From JAXGPP01 sp964436865 (GTDB taxonomy: Bacteria; Planctomycetota; Planctomycetia; Pirellulales; Thermoguttaceae): a DNA stretch of 17,732 nt. The DNA is taken from NCBI GenBank assembly GCA_964436865.1, contig CAYTFK010000130.1:1-17732 (forward strand), read 5' to 3'. The first letter of the stretch is position 1. Each line of letters opens with the position of its first letter. The notes below the pieces were generated by a model. It searched no databases, had not been told where the DNA came from, and was given only the letters and a program-made list of their open reading frames with translations. Shown one piece after another: positions 7,645 to 15,404 of this stretch. The position numbers and the translations under genes were made by a program.

Positions 7645-8577
7645 ATGATTGAACTGAACGGCGTTACCAAGCTCTACAAGTCGGTGATCGGCGTCAACGA
7701 GATCTGTCTCGCATTGCCCCGCGGCGCCCACGGGCTGCTGGGACCGAACGGGTCGGGCAAGAGCACCCTCATCAACCTCATTACCGGGCAGCTTCGGCCC
7801 ACGATTGGCCGAGTGCAGGTGTTTGGCCAACGACCGTGGAATAACCGGGGGGTGCTGCGCCGCATCGGCCTCTGCCCCGAGCAGGATGTGCTTTATCCCA
7901 ACGTAACGGGTTTGGAGTGGGTCTCCTATCTGCTCGAACTGTATGGCTTCGGAAGGAGTGAGGCTCGACGGCGGGCGGAAGAGGCCCTGGAGCGCGTCGG
8001 CCTCGCTCCGGCCATGCACCGCAAAGTGGGAGAGTACTCGCGCGGCATGCGCCAGCGGGCAAAACTCGCCCAGGCGATCGCCCATGAGCCCGAACTGCTG
8101 ATTCTCGACGAGCCGTTCAACGGCCTCGATCCGGTCGGCCGCCACGCGCTCACGGAGTTGCTCCGCGAATGGGTGCATCTGGGGCGGAGCGTGCTGCTGG
8201 CCAGCCATATCCTCTACGAGGTCGAGGCGATCACCCATTCGTTCCTGCTGATCTACGGCAGCCGCCTGCTGGCAGTCGGCTCGGCCGACGAGATGCAGGA
8301 GGTGCTGGCCGATTTGTCCAGCGAGATCCGCATCCGGACCAACGATCCCCGGCGGCTTGCCCAAAGACTGGTTGAGCAGGGCGCCGTCGAATCGGTGCGG
8401 CTCGGTGACGACCCCCAATCGTTGGTGGTCTCGACGCGAAAACCCGCGATGCTCTACGGCCGGATGGCCGAGTGGCTCGACTCCAGCGGCATCGAGATCT
8501 ACGAACTGCGATCGGCCGACGACTCGTTGCAGTCGCTTTTCAGTTCGCTGGTGCGGATTCGGAGGGGCATGCTGTGA
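7645..8577 (+). CDS. ABC transporter ATPase (second of two)
   Basis: This 310-residue protein has the same length and layout as the first ATPase: Walker A GPNGSGKST (33-41), CPEQ in the Q-loop region (77-80), signature YSRGMRQ (131-137), Walker B LLILDEP (151-157), D-loop NGLDPVG and switch His188 in ASHIL. A C-terminal extension of about 100 residues follows. It differs clearly in sequence from the first ATPase, so this is an old duplication or a paired acquisition, not a recent copy. It overlaps the following permease by GTGA. It most likely drives that permease, but a mixed transporter made of both ATPases and both permeases is possible. Confidence 0.93.
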   Translation: MIELNGVTKLYKSVIGVNEICLALPRGAHGLLGPNGSGKSTLINLITGQLRPTIGRVQVFGQRPWNNRGVLRRIGLCPEQDVLYPNVTGLEWVSYLLELYGFGRSEARRRAEEALERVGLAPAMHRKVGEYSRGMRQRAKLAQAIAHEPELLILDEPFNGLDPVGRHALTELLREWVHLGRSVLLASHILYEVEAITHSFLLIYGSRLLAVGSADEMQEVLADLSSEIRIRTNDPRRLAQRLVEQGAVESVRLGDDPQSLVVSTRKPAMLYGRMAEWLDSSGIEIYELRSADDSLQSLFSSLVRIRRGML

Positions 8578-9362
8578 TCAGTCTGCGCGCGATCTGGGCC
8601 GTCTTTCGCTTCGAGTGGAGCCGTTCGCTCAGTGTGCCGCGGCTGATATTCGGTGCCGCGTTGGCGCTGTTTCCGCTGGTGATCGTGATCCTCGTTCAGG
8701 GCCAGGAGGCGCACCTGGAACGGGAGGGCTATGCGGCGGTGGCGTTGTTTGCCTTGGTGCCGCAAATCGTGACGATCTTGTCGCTTCTGCTGTGGGTAAC
8801 ACCAATCGTCCACGCCGAGTTGGAGGGCCAAACCTGGATTTATCTGGCGATGCGCCCGGTCGGAAAGGCCAGCGCCGTCGTCGGCAAGTATCTGGCTGCG
8901 GTCGCCTGGACCCTGATCGTCGCCATCCTTGCGCTGACGGTGGCGATTGCATACATTCGGCCGGAGCAGGACGCCTTCCGCGACTGGTTAGTCCTTGCCG
9001 GTCTGACGGTGCTCGCTTGCTTGGCGTACGGATCGCTTTATGCTTTGTTGGGTGTGATCTTCCTCCGCCGGGCGATGGTCGCGGCCGTGGGCTACACCTT
9101 TCTTTCCGAATTCGTCCTTACCTGGCTGCCGGCCAACGTTCACCAGATCACCGTGCAGTATCACCTTCGGGCGCTGGGCCTCAAAGCCAAGGGCTGGGAT
9201 AGTCTGCCGTCCCATATCCACTTCGACGAGCGATTATTGTTCAGCGCTGCGCCGGCCTGGCAACATATCGCCGCGCTAGTGGCCTTTGCGAGCGTCCTCC
9301 TGGTTTTAGCCGTTATGGTCTTGCGCCAGCGCGAACTGGTCCGTGCAGAGCAGGCCTCTTGA
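8574..9362 (+). CDS. ABC-2 type membrane permease (second of two)
   Basis: This 262-residue protein has about six hydrophobic segments and the LEGQTWIYLAMRPVGK region that corresponds to the coupling segment of ABC-2 permeases. The GTG start at 8574 overlaps the ATPase stop by four bases and is preceded by GGAGGGG (8561-8567) with a six-base spacer; an upstream in-frame start at 8472 would lie wholly inside the ATPase gene and has no support. The N-terminus then reads ISLRAIWAVFRFEWSRS, normal for this family. It is the last gene of the four-gene operon. Substrate is unknown. Confidence 0.88.
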   Translation: MISLRAIWAVFRFEWSRSLSVPRLIFGAALALFPLVIVILVQGQEAHLEREGYAAVALFALVPQIVTILSLLLWVTPIVHAELEGQTWIYLAMRPVGKASAVVGKYLAAVAWTLIVAILALTVAIAYIRPEQDAFRDWLVLAGLTVLACLAYGSLYALLGVIFLRRAMVAAVGYTFLSEFVLTWLPANVHQITVQYHLRALGLKAKGWDSLPSHIHFDERLLFSAAPAWQHIAALVAFASVLLVLAVMVLRQRELVRAEQAS

Positions 9363-9395
9363 CCGCGGCGGGAAAATGGGGCACCGGGCGAGCGG

Positions 9396-9411
9396 GGGCA
9401 AGTCTTTGCCC
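9396..9411 (+). terminator. Weak hairpin after the ABC-2 operon
   Basis: GGGCAA (9396-9401) pairs with TTGCCC (9406-9411) around a four-base loop, 33 bases after the last permease stop. The downstream run TCTTC is only partly T-rich, so termination is possible but weak. Confidence 0.3.
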
Positions 9412-9478
9412 TCTTCAGAGTTGCTTCCGATCACTCCTCGCCCTTTGAACACAGGCAATCATGAAAGGTAGTTCGACC

Positions 9479-9676
9479 ATGAAATACGTTTTTCGCCCCA
9501 CTGCGGCTGCTCTCCTGACCCTCAGTCTGGTGGCGACCGGTTGCGAGTCGAATCAGCCCCCTGCCGATTCCCCCACGATGCCGGCAGGAGAGCACTTTGA
9601 AGGGGATGGTCATGACCATAATGCGGAAACGGACGAGCACGCCGGCCACGACCACGCCGACCATGACCACGATTAG
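9479..9676 (+). CDS. Small His-rich lipoprotein
   Basis: This 65-residue protein has a hydrophobic signal (residues 8-20) ending in a lipobox-like VATGC, with lipidation expected at Cys22. The mature part is a Pro/Ser stretch and then a tail with eight His among the last 28 or so residues, in HDH and HAGHDH patterns alternating with Asp and Glu. That composition suggests binding of Zn, Ni, Co or Cu at the membrane surface; this is inference from composition. ATG at 9461 is in frame and possible, but AAAGG at 9465-9469, ten bases before 9479, favours the later start. Two stop codons follow in tandem. It sits between two transporter blocks and nearer to the exporter downstream, which might use it as a metal-binding partner. 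Confidence 0.72.
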   Translation: MKYVFRPTAAALLTLSLVATGCESNQPPADSPTMPAGEHFEGDGHDHNAETDEHAGHDHADHDHD

Positions 9677-9728
9677 TAGATCACACAAAAGATCGGTTGC
9701 GATCGTCCCTTTCAGCCTTCCCGCCACT

Positions 9729-9734
9729 TATACT
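9729..9734 (+). promoter_or_regulatory. Possible -10 box for the exporter operon
   Basis: TATACT matches the sigma70 -10 consensus at five of six positions and equals the -10 box of the promoter at 13184. No good -35 hexamer lies at 16-18 bases. It would serve the membrane fusion/permease/ATPase operon. Confidence 0.3.
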
Positions 9735-9792
9735 GGAGCGAGGAGAATACCGCACGCCCAAACCTGCGCCTTGTAACCCAATGACAGGCGGA

Positions 9793-9928
9793 GTCATCTG
9801 AAACTCAGTCNNNNNNNNNNNNNNNNNNNNNNNNNNNNNNNNNNNNNNNNNNNNNNNNNNNNNNNNNNNNNNNNNNNNNNNNNNNNNNNNNNNNNNNNNN
9901 NNNNNNNNNNGTCATCTGAAACTCAGTC
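9793..9928. repeat. Identical 18-base flanks on both sides of the gap
   Basis: GTCATCTGAAACTCAGTC occurs at 9793-9810, ending at the gap, and again at 9911-9928, beginning at the gap. The exact abutment to both gap edges is what results when a scaffolder joins two contigs that overlap but were not merged. Confidence 0.9.
9811..9910. other. Assembly gap of 100 N
   Basis: Exactly 100 unknown bases, a common placeholder length. Together with the duplicated flanks it probably represents zero or negative real distance. Confidence 0.97.
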
Positions 9929-9947
9929 CGGCGGTATATCGAGGACT

Positions 9948-9956
9948 GGAGGGGAG
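9948..9956 (+). promoter_or_regulatory. Ribosome site that fixes a TTG start
   Basis: GGAGGGGAG lies seven bases before TTG at 9964. It is the reason for choosing that start for the membrane fusion protein, since no ATG lies between it and the membrane anchor. Confidence 0.65.
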
Positions 9957-9963
9957 TGGTCGC

Positions 9964-11118
9964 TTGTCTGACGTAACACGATGGATATGGCTGGCTGCAA
10001 AGCTGATGGCAGCGGTCGCCGTGGTGGCCGGCGTTGTCTGGTGGCTGAAGTTCTCCCCCGTGCCCGTTTTCGAGCATCGGGTGGAGTCAGGCGAGATCGT
10101 CGCCGAGGTGATGGGCACCGGCACGCTGGAGGCACGAGTCAAATCGACGATCAGCCCGGAGATCGCCGGACGCATCGAGAGCCTGCTCGTCGACCAGGGG
10201 GATAAGGTTAAGGCTGGCCAACCCCTCTTCAAGCTGGATGACTCCGACCTGGCTCAACAAGTCGCGATCGCCCAGGCGAACATCGCCTCGGCCCAGGCGG
10301 CGATCACCCGTCTCAAAGCCGACCGGGAACAGACGGCGGTGGTCCTGGAGCAGGCGCGACGCGACCACGAGCGCTCGCGGAGGCTCGTTTCCTCCAATGC
10401 GATGTCGGAACAGGAGAGCGAAAAAGCGACGGAGGCCTTCCGGGTCGCCGAGGCCGGTCTGGCCCGCGCCGAGGCGGCACTCGTCGAGGCGGAGAAGCAG
10501 TTGATCGCTGCGGAGAGAAACCTGGCCTACCGCCAGGCGCTGCTTGCCGACGCGCAGGTCAACGCACCCTTCGACGGTTTGATCATCAAGCGATATCGCG
10601 ATCCGGGTGATATTGTCGTTCCGGGCAGTCCCACCCTGGCCCTCGTGTCGTTGGACGAGATCTGGGTGTCTGCCTGGGTCGATGAGACAGAAATGGCGCG
10701 GCTGCGCGTTGGCCAACCCGCGCGCGTCGTGTTTCGATCCGAGCCGCAGCGGAGTTTTGAAGGCCAGGTTTCTCGATTAGGACGCGAGGCTGACCGGGAG
10801 ACTCGCGAGTTCGTGGTCGATGTCCGTGTCCTGTCGCTGCCCCAAAACTGGGCAATCGGCCAGCGGGCGGAAGTGTATGTCGAGGTCGATCGAAAAAGTT
10901 CCGTCCCCGTCCTGCCCGCCCGGTTCATCGTATGGCACGGAGCGGAAGCGGGAGTCTTTCGCAAAGAAGGGGAGCGGGCGCAGTGGCAGCCGGTGCGGCC
11001 CGGCCTCGAGGCCCGCGAAAGCGTGGAGGTTGTCGAAGGGCTTCGCCCTGGCGACATCGTGCTCACCGCTGCTGGCGGCCAGGCGATTCCGGAAGGCCGC
11101 CGGGTGGCCGTGCCATGA
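9964..11118 (+). CDS. HlyD/DevB-type membrane fusion protein of a tripartite exporter
   Basis: This 384-residue periplasmic adaptor has a membrane anchor at about 9-27, a first half of the lipoyl-like hairpin with GRIESLLVDQGDKVKAGQ (69-86), a long coiled-coil of about 95 residues (95-190), the second lipoyl half with APFDGLIIKRYRDPGD (201-216), and a beta-barrel and membrane-proximal part to the end. These adaptors link an inner-membrane ABC transporter to an outer-membrane channel. The TTG start has a strong ribosome site. Its stop overlaps the next ATG by four bases (ATGA), so it is translated together with the permease. No TolC-like channel is in the window. The DevB/MacA level of assignment is sound; the substrate is unknown. 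Confidence 0.92.
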   Translation: MSDVTRWIWLAAKLMAAVAVVAGVVWWLKFSPVPVFEHRVESGEIVAEVMGTGTLEARVKSTISPEIAGRIESLLVDQGDKVKAGQPLFKLDDSDLAQQVAIAQANIASAQAAITRLKADREQTAVVLEQARRDHERSRRLVSSNAMSEQESEKATEAFRVAEAGLARAEAALVEAEKQLIAAERNLAYRQALLADAQVNAPFDGLIIKRYRDPGDIVVPGSPTLALVSLDEIWVSAWVDETEMARLRVGQPARVVFRSEPQRSFEGQVSRLGREADRETREFVVDVRVLSLPQNWAIGQRAEVYVEVDRKSSVPVLPARFIVWHGAEAGVFRKEGERAQWQPVRPGLEARESVEVVEGLRPGDIVLTAAGGQAIPEGRRVAVP

Positions 11119-12329
11119 ACCTCGCCTGGAAAGACATTCAGCATAATCTCGGCCGTTTTGCCTTGACGACGCTGGGTATCGGGATGTTGCTGATGATCGT
11201 GATGGGAATGGGGGGCATCTACCGCGGCTTGATCGAAGATGCGACGCTGTTGGTCGAACGGATTGGAGCCGACGTGTGGGTGGTTCAGCGCGACACCCGG
11301 GGGCCTTTTGCGGAAGTGTCGCGTGTCCCCAAGTCGCTCGTCTACCGCGCGTTGGCCGTTCCCGGCGTCGAATCGGCGCGGGAGTTCGTGTTCCACACCG
11401 TTCAACGCCAGCACAACGGGAAGCCCCTGCGAATGGCCGTTCTGGGGCTGAGTTGGCCGCTGGACAAGGGAGAGTGGCTGCCGCTGATTGCGGGAAGGCC
11501 CTTGCGTCAGAACCACTTTGAGATCGTCGCCGACAAAAGCCTCGGATTGCGACTTAATGAGCGGATCAAGCTGGGCAAAGAGACCTACACGGTCGTGGGC
11601 ATTACCCGCGGTATGGTCAGTTCCGGCGGCGACGGAATGGCGTTCGCCACGGTGTGGGATTCGCAATCAATCCAGTTCGACATGGCGGGCGAAGCGATTC
11701 GCCTCGAGCGTGCCGCGAGGGAGCGCCGCGGCCAGACGCACGAAGTCTTCCTCAAGCAACCCTCGCTCACCGAGCAGCTTAACCGTCCGGCAGGGGAGCT
11801 TCCCGCGGTGCCGTCGCGCGAGCTGAGCGCCGTGGTCGTTCGCATCGCTCCCGGGGCGGATGCCGCCCGGGTCGCCGCCGTGATTTCCTCCTGGGGCGAC
11901 GTCGGCGTCTTTACCAGGGAGGGTCAGAACGAACTGCTCGTCCAGGGAATGGTCGACAAGGCGCGCCGGCAGTTGGGCATGTTTCGTGCCCTGCTGACCG
12001 TCATTGCCGCCATCATCATGGCGTTGATCCTTTACACGCTGACGCTCGACAAGTTGCACTCGATCGCCTTGCTGAAGCTCATCGGCGCGCCGAATCGGAC
12101 GATACTGGCCCTGATCCTCCAGCAGGCCGTCGCGCTGGGCGCCCTGGGATACGGGATCGCTTATCTCGTCGGACAAAGGCTGTTTCCGCATTTTCCCCGG
12201 CGTGTTGTGCTCACCGACCAGGACCTTCTGCAATTGGCGGTCATCGTGCTGGCTATCTCCGTGCTCTCCAGCTTCCTGGGCATCTGGCGAGCCATGCGGG
12301 TACAGCCCAACGAAGCGCTGATGGGGTGA
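11115..12329 (+). CDS. FtsX/MacB-type ABC permease (DevC-like)
   Basis: This 404-residue protein has one N-terminal membrane helix (about 15-35), a periplasmic domain of roughly 250 residues, and three C-terminal helices (about 292-312, 328-352, 374-396). This is the MacB/FtsX topology. The motif LLKLIGAPNRTI after the second helix is the typical cytoplasmic coupling loop. Such permeases do not usually pass substrate through the membrane; with a membrane fusion protein they drive periplasm-to-outside transport by mechanotransmission. The start at 11115 overlaps the upstream stop by four bases; an upstream in-frame start at 10932 lies inside the adaptor gene. The permease is followed by its ATPase seven bases later. 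I compare it with DevC because of gene order adaptor-permease-ATPase, but function in lipid export is not shown. Confidence 0.9.
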   Translation: MNLAWKDIQHNLGRFALTTLGIGMLLMIVMGMGGIYRGLIEDATLLVERIGADVWVVQRDTRGPFAEVSRVPKSLVYRALAVPGVESAREFVFHTVQRQHNGKPLRMAVLGLSWPLDKGEWLPLIAGRPLRQNHFEIVADKSLGLRLNERIKLGKETYTVVGITRGMVSSGGDGMAFATVWDSQSIQFDMAGEAIRLERAARERRGQTHEVFLKQPSLTEQLNRPAGELPAVPSRELSAVVVRIAPGADAARVAAVISSWGDVGVFTREGQNELLVQGMVDKARRQLGMFRALLTVIAAIIMALILYTLTLDKLHSIALLKLIGAPNRTILALILQQAVALGALGYGIAYLVGQRLFPHFPRRVVLTDQDLLQLAVIVLAISVLSSFLGIWRAMRVQPNEALMG

Positions 12330-12336
12330 CGCGCCA

Positions 12337-13059
12337 ATGAGCGGCGATGCGGCGATCGAAACCAGGCAACTCACCAAGGTGTACGGCAGCGGCAACACTG
12401 AGGTCGTCGCCATGCGCGACGCGTCACTCACAGTTCGCCGCGGCGAGGTCGCGGCGTTGTTGGGACCGAGCGGCGCCGGCAAGTCAACGTTTCTCACCGC
12501 GGTCGGGCTCATCAATCCGCCCACCGCCGGACAGATCCTCATTGGCGGAAAGCTGGTGATGGATGGCTCCCGGGCGATGACCAATCTGCGGTCTTTCCGG
12601 CGCAAGCACATCGGCTACGTGTTCCAGAAATCGAACCTGATTCCCTTCTTGTCGGCGCAGGAAAATGTCCGCATCGCCATGGAACTCAACGGAGTGGCTT
12701 CGCGGCGAGCCCGCCGGCGCGCCCAGGAATTGCTCGAAGCGCTGGGTGTGGGAGACCGTGCCGATTACCGGCCAAGCATGCTCTCTGGGGGCCAGCAGCA
12801 ACGGGTAGCCGTAGCCCGCGCCCTGGCCAACCAGCCCAGCGTGATGCTCGCCGACGAGCCTACCGCCGCGCTCGACAGCCACCGCGGCCGCCAGGTGATG
12901 GAACTGTTCCGCCGCGTAGCCCACGAGCACGGAACCGGCGTCATCGTGGTGACCCATGATCACCGGGCGCTGGATGTCTTCGATACCACGTACGAGATGG
13001 AGGACGGTGTGATCCGCGCGGCAACGACTCCCGCTGTCGCCGCTCCGAGTCCCCGCTGA
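12337..13059 (+). CDS. ABC transporter ATPase of the MacB/LolD/DevA class
   Basis: This 240-residue ATPase has Walker A GPSGAGKST (43-51), Q-loop Gln97 in YVFQKSNLIPFLSAQENV, signature LSGGQQQR (149-156), Walker B VMLADEP (169-175), D-loop AALDSH and switch His207 in THDHR. The Q-loop and signature sequences are those of the LolD/MacB/FtsE group, in contrast to the YSHGMRQ-type ATPases upstream. It begins seven bases after the permease stop and completes the exporter. About ten Ala/Pro-rich residues trail the domain. No gene with which it might pair otherwise is nearby. Confidence 0.95.
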   Translation: MSGDAAIETRQLTKVYGSGNTEVVAMRDASLTVRRGEVAALLGPSGAGKSTFLTAVGLINPPTAGQILIGGKLVMDGSRAMTNLRSFRRKHIGYVFQKSNLIPFLSAQENVRIAMELNGVASRRARRRAQELLEALGVGDRADYRPSMLSGGQQQRVAVARALANQPSVMLADEPTAALDSHRGRQVMELFRRVAHEHGTGVIVVTHDHRALDVFDTTYEMEDGVIRAATTPAVAAPSPR

Positions 13060-13159
13060 GTCGCGCCGCTCGATATCTCCTGAATTGAACGGCATAGCCT
13101 GACGGGCACGGCTCACTGCCCCCCAAGATGGGCCTGGCGGCTTGGCAAACCCCGATCCC

Positions 13160-13189
13160 TTGACGTTGCGCCGCAAGGGCCTTTATACT
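13160..13189 (+). promoter_or_regulatory. Strong sigma70-like promoter for the TPR gene
   Basis: TTGACG (13160-13165) and TATACT (13184-13189), each five of six to consensus, are separated by 18 bases. The predicted start of transcription is about 70 bases before the TPR-protein ATG. It marks the TPR gene as a new unit after the exporter operon. Confidence 0.7.
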
Positions 13190-13268
13190 TCACGGTTTAC
13201 GGCTATCGCCCGCCTCTCAGAGGGGGCCGGGCAGCGGGTACGGCAAGTCGGTCGCCAGGATCAAGGCA

Positions 13269-14318
13269 ATGAAAAGCGAACGTCGGCACGAACTGCAGCA
13301 CAACCTGCTGCTCGATTGGCTCAAGGACTCGTCGGAGACGATCAAGCCGTACACCAATGCGATCATTGGGGTGCTCGTGCTGGCTCTGGTTGCCTTCTTC
13401 GCCTGGTCGTGGTGGTCCAAGCAGTCGGCCGCCGATAAGGCGGCTGGCTGGACCGCGTTCTTCGATGCCCGAACGACCGACAAGCCTTCCGATTTGCAGG
13501 ATGTGGCGGAGCGATACGCGGGGAGCCCCGTCGCCCATTGGTCGCAAGCCGTTGCCGCCGATATAAACCTGGCGACCGGCTGTGACGAGTTGTTCCAGAA
13601 CAAGGCCCTGGCCAACCAGCACCTCCAGGAGGCCCGCGACGGCTACATGACGGTTCTCGACCAGACCAGGAACCCGGAGCTCCGCCAACGCGCGACTTTC
13701 GGTTTGGGGCAGAGCTACGAAGCGATGGCCGGCACGCGGCAATCGCAGGGTGAGCTTGAGTCGGCGATCGAACAATACAAGAAGCTGGTCGACGAGTGGC
13801 CCAACACCGTATACGCCCACTTGGCCCGCCAGCGCCTGAAAGCGCTGGAACGCAACGAGACGAAAGAGTTCTACGACGCATTTGCCAAGTACGAACCGCC
13901 GGGGCAACGAGGGGCCACCGGCGAGCGGCCGATTTTCGATCCTGGTTCGCTGGGCGAACCGGCTCCTTCGAGCAGCCTCACTCCTCCGCCGTCACCACCG
14001 CCCCCGTCGCCGGCCGACCAGGACACGGCTCCGGTCGAGGCTGGTGCAGCCGAAACCGTTCCCGATGGATCGCCGCAGCCCGCAGAGGCCGCTCCGCCTT
14101 CTGCCGAACCCGCCGGGCCGGCCCTTGAGGGGACTCAGCCTGCGGCGAGCCCCGCCCCTGCCGAAGGCGATGCGGCTTCGATGACCGAGGCGCAGGCGGA
14201 GAACAACGATCCTGCCAAGGTGGACGCGCCGTCAGCCGCTGAACCAGCCGAGACGCCACCGCAGGGCGAGGCTCCAGCGGAGACTGTGACACCCAGCGAC
14301 GAAGCCCCGCAGCCGTAG
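13269..14318 (+). CDS. Membrane-anchored TPR protein with Pro/Ala-rich tail
   Basis: This 349-residue protein starts with a charged segment (MKSERRHELQHN) and a single membrane helix (about 30-49), so the N-terminus is inside and the rest outside the cytoplasm. Residues 60-200 are helical and include repeat-like units, notably RATFGLGQSYEAMAG and LESAIEQYKKLVDEWPNT, which match TPR helices. The layout resembles YfgM, a periplasmic helper of the Sec translocon, but homology at that level is only a suggestion. From residue 232 on, about 118 residues are almost only Pro, Ala, Ser, Glu and Gly, a disordered tail that may span the envelope. AGGA eight bases upstream supports the start. The pseudouridine synthase starts 90 bases downstream. 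Confidence 0.85.
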   Translation: MKSERRHELQHNLLLDWLKDSSETIKPYTNAIIGVLVLALVAFFAWSWWSKQSAADKAAGWTAFFDARTTDKPSDLQDVAERYAGSPVAHWSQAVAADINLATGCDELFQNKALANQHLQEARDGYMTVLDQTRNPELRQRATFGLGQSYEAMAGTRQSQGELESAIEQYKKLVDEWPNTVYAHLARQRLKALERNETKEFYDAFAKYEPPGQRGATGERPIFDPGSLGEPAPSSSLTPPPSPPPPSPADQDTAPVEAGAAETVPDGSPQPAEAAPPSAEPAGPALEGTQPAASPAPAEGDAASMTEAQAENNDPAKVDAPSAAEPAETPPQGEAPAETVTPSDEAPQP

Positions 14319-14375
14319 CACAACGAAGACACCGCGTCGCCAGAGCGGCTTGGCCACCGGCTACCCGTCAACGCC

Positions 14376-14396
14376 CGCGGCTTGCCGGCCGCGTTT
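14376..14396 (+). terminator. Possible weak terminator between TPR and rluD
   Basis: CGCGGC (14376-14381) pairs with GCCGCG (14388-14393) around a six-base loop and is followed by TTT. The stem is short and it ends just 12 bases before the next start, so it may instead affect translation of that gene. Confidence 0.25.
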
Positions 14397-14408
14397 CGAC
14401 CCTGCTCC

Positions 14409-15404
14409 ATGGAGCCACTCTCCCACCAGCCGCGCGAGTTTGTCGTCGAGCCGTCGCAATCGGGTTGGCGACTGGACGTGTTTCTGTCTCACTACTTGTC
14501 GGACTATAGCCGGGTTCATATCCGCCGCATCATCACCGCGGGCGGTTCGCAGATCGACGACCAGGGGGGCAAACCGAGCTATCGACTGAAGCCGGGTCAG
14601 CGAGTCCGTGTGGTGTTGCCGGAGATCCCCCGCTCCGCTCCCCAGCCCGAAGCGATCCCGCTGGACATCCTCTACGACGACGAGTGGCTGGCGGTGGTCA
14701 ACAAGCCGCCGGGCATGGTAGTCCATCCGGCGCGCGGCCACTGGTCGGGAACCCTCGCCAGCGCGCTCCAGCACCGCTTCGGCGGCCAATTGAGCCGGAC
14801 GGGCGGACCGCTGCGGCCGGGAATTGTCCATCGGCTCGATCGCGATACCAGCGGGGCCATCCTGATCGCCAAGAACGACATCGCTCACGGCAAGCTCAGC
14901 GAGCAGTTCCAGAGCCGCACGATCGAGAAGGAATACTTCGCCATTGTCGCCGGTACACCCCTTCGCGACCGCGACGTGATCGTCAAATCGATCGGCATGC
15001 ATCCCCAGCATCGCGAGAAAATGGCGATCCTCGAAGGGGCCGGCGACAGCCGAGCGGCGGAGACGTTCTACGAGGTCGTCGAGCGGTTCGATGGCTTTGC
15101 CGCGATTCGGGCGGCGCCAAAGACTGGGCGAACACACCAGATACGGGTCCATCTCGACCATATCGGCTGCCCCATTCTCTGCGACCGCCAGTATGGCGGG
15201 CGGTCGAAGATCACGCGCGGCGAGATCCGCCGCGTTCCCGACGACGATGCGGTTCTCCTCGAGCGCCAGGCGCTGCACGCGCGGCGTCTCCGCTTCATCC
15301 ACCCGGCCAGCGGAGAACCGATCGAAATCGTTGCGCCCGTTCCGGCGGACATCGCCGGGGTCCTCGAAGAGCTTCGCGCCTGGCGATCGCCGGCAGCGAG
15401 GTAG
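14409..15404 (+). CDS. rluD: RluA-family 23S rRNA pseudouridine synthase, RluD-like
   Basis: This 331-residue cytoplasmic enzyme has an S4 RNA-binding domain (about 18-72, with RLDVFLSHYLSDYSR) and a catalytic domain with the HRLDRDTSG motif at 141-149, where Asp144 is the expected nucleophile. The later RTHQIRVHLDHIG block completes the family pattern. RluD converts three uridines of 23S rRNA helix 69 to pseudouridine in other bacteria. The length (E. coli RluD is about 326 residues) and the motif fit RluD, but RluC or another RluA relative cannot be excluded by eye. The ATG at 14409 is preferred over a TTG 27 bases earlier because the S4 domain begins only 15 residues later. No clear ribosome site is visible. 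Confidence 0.9.
   Translation: MEPLSHQPREFVVEPSQSGWRLDVFLSHYLSDYSRVHIRRIITAGGSQIDDQGGKPSYRLKPGQRVRVVLPEIPRSAPQPEAIPLDILYDDEWLAVVNKPPGMVVHPARGHWSGTLASALQHRFGGQLSRTGGPLRPGIVHRLDRDTSGAILIAKNDIAHGKLSEQFQSRTIEKEYFAIVAGTPLRDRDVIVKSIGMHPQHREKMAILEGAGDSRAAETFYEVVERFDGFAAIRAAPKTGRTHQIRVHLDHIGCPILCDRQYGGRSKITRGEIRRVPDDDAVLLERQALHARRLRFIHPASGEPIEIVAPVPADIAGVLEELRAWRSPAAR

Larger units (their letters stand above)
9677..9963. other. Intergenic region containing the scaffold gap
   Basis: It holds a candidate -10 box, 100 unknown bases and the leader of the membrane fusion gene. Short open frames run into the gap and are not credible. If the gap is artificial the true spacing is about 170 bases. Confidence 0.6.

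Noticed and set aside
9811..9910. The duplicated 18-mer at the gap as a target-site duplication of a mobile element
   Set aside because: It abuts the N run exactly at both sides, which an assembly join explains better; no transposase or inverted repeat is visible.
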